A stretch of DNA of 64,000 bases from Coprinopsis marcescibilis (taxonomy: Eukaryota > Basidiomycota > Agaricomycetes > Agaricales > Psathyrellaceae): the NCBI GenBank assembly GCA_004369085.1, contig ML210206.1, positions 62,001 through 126,000 of the forward strand. The letters are read 5' to 3'. The notes under the pieces are model-generated. The model had not been told where the DNA came from, did no database searches, and was given only the letters and a program-made list of their open reading frames with translations. Shown here one piece after another: positions 63,102-64,000 of the stretch. Made by a program: the position numbers and the translations under genes. Position 1 is the stretch's first letter. Every line of letters starts with the position of its first letter.

Positions 63102-64000
63102 TGAGTAGTAGAGGAACGATATGGAGATGTATTAAAATTTAAAGTTAAACAAAAGAACCTGTGCAAGCCGGTGCCACCACATCCGGATCTTTCCTGCAAG
63201 TCATGATCACCCTTTCCGCAGCAGCATCAGGATTCCACGTTTTACATACTAGAAAACGAACGAACGTCTTGCTTCCTGCTAGCTGACTCTCCTTCATCTT
63301 GTCTATCACAATTACATGCCGTTCCTGGCGCAAACGGTATATTGAACTCTCCATGTCAAAGGCCAGTCGACACCTACTGGACATCCGGATTTCCGAACCC
63401 ATTGTGATCAGCTGCGCATCGCTCCACTATCACTGCAACCATAGAAAGCAAAGGTTGGGAAGGACTCCAAATTAATCGAAGGGCTTCCAAGAGTGATTTC
63501 TCATGTCTCCATAACCTACCAAAATTCGACTATGACATTACATTAATCTGCCATGGAGTTGCGTGAGGAAGAAAGGCTGTGGCAGCGTAGAATGCTGTGG
63601 TATACGACAGCCTCATACTTTTAGTGGCACTACAACATCGTATCGGCGGATGGACATACAAAAACAATGATCCTTCATTCATGGACGGCTGCTCATTAAC
63701 GTAGCACATAACGGTAGAGTAGAGAATACATTTAAAATACAATCCGAGTAAGGACCGAGTCCGAGTCACCTTGGTATCAGGTATCACTCTAGAGCCTACA
63801 AAACGCAAACATAGTCAACGGAGCGTAGCACCGATTTTAGAATACGTCGAAACAGCGACCGCGGCGCAATCAGCAGAAAATCAGGTATACAGCAAGCACG
63901 CAAGGCTTCACCAAATCCAAAAAACACCAGCTCCCAAGCACAGCAGACAGAACCCTCCCACCTCAAGCACCCCCCTTCCCAGGCTTCCTCTGCCTCGCCT
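63102..64000. other. Right end of window, no gene recognised
   Basis: Minus-strand frames at 63145-63402 (85 codons, ending KDPDVVAPACTGSFV) and 63530-63808 are open but match no family I know. The last 100 bases are C-rich and may be the edge of another gene on the minus strand that continues outside. Confidence 0.35.

Overview
The window reads as nuclear DNA of a filamentous basidiomycete, probably an Agaricomycete. Genes are dense and split by many short introns of about 47-70 nt with GT-AG borders. The tRNA genes carry introns. The gene set is typical of a litter- or wood-colonising mushroom-forming fungus: cellobiose dehydrogenase, two GMC oxidoreductases, a GH18 chitinase, a fungal-type GT2 glycosyltransferase, a CAP10-like GT90, tandem BTB genes and a Crinkler/RHS-type NTPase. 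The species cannot be named from this sequence alone. All gene models were spliced by eye from reading frames and splice signals, so exon borders are inferences.

Left part (1-12.2 kb): a GH18 chitinase cut by the window edge (-), the Spg1/Tem1 septation GTPase (-), a complete cellobiose dehydrogenase with haem and flavin domains (+), an intron-containing tRNA-Gly(GCC), and translation factor eIF3 subunit L (-). A 2.9-kb stretch without a recognisable gene follows.

Cell-wall pair (15.0-22.2 kb): a multi-membrane-span GT2 glycosyltransferase (-) and a type II membrane GH16 protein (+) diverge from a gap of only 130 bp. The GT2 gene carries an unusually long first-half intron of 792 nt. Two tandem tRNA-Tyr(GTA) genes with introns of different length follow, then 3.6 kb with nothing I can assign.

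Middle (26.7-43.0 kb): V-ATPase subunit E, a second tRNA-Gly(GCC) with a longer intron, then an FAD monooxygenase, an MFS monocarboxylate-type transporter, an acyl-CoA oxidase-like flavoprotein, a UBR7-type ubiquitin ligase and a 5-oxoprolinase-like gene that holds only the HyuB half. The monooxygenase-transporter-oxidase trio could be a small catabolic or secondary-metabolite group, but no backbone synthase is visible.

Right part (43.0-64.0 kb): a Las17/WASP actin nucleation regulator, a small probable mitochondrial protein of unknown function, three tandem BTB genes (two of them recent copies that include the promoter), a small fungal protein, a GT90 glycosyltransferase, and a Crinkler/RHS-type P-loop gene flanked by imperfect direct repeats, with a damaged splice donor inside its Walker A motif. 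Last come two tandem aryl-alcohol-oxidase-like GMC genes. The first is a pseudogene with several independent frame lesions and the second is intact.

The strongest second-look items are the Crinkler locus with its flanking repeats and GA donor, the decay of one GMC copy beside an intact one, the BTB copies with a shared 12-bp palindrome and a C-terminal CxxC pair, the free-standing HyuB gene, and the variable introns in otherwise identical tRNA copies.
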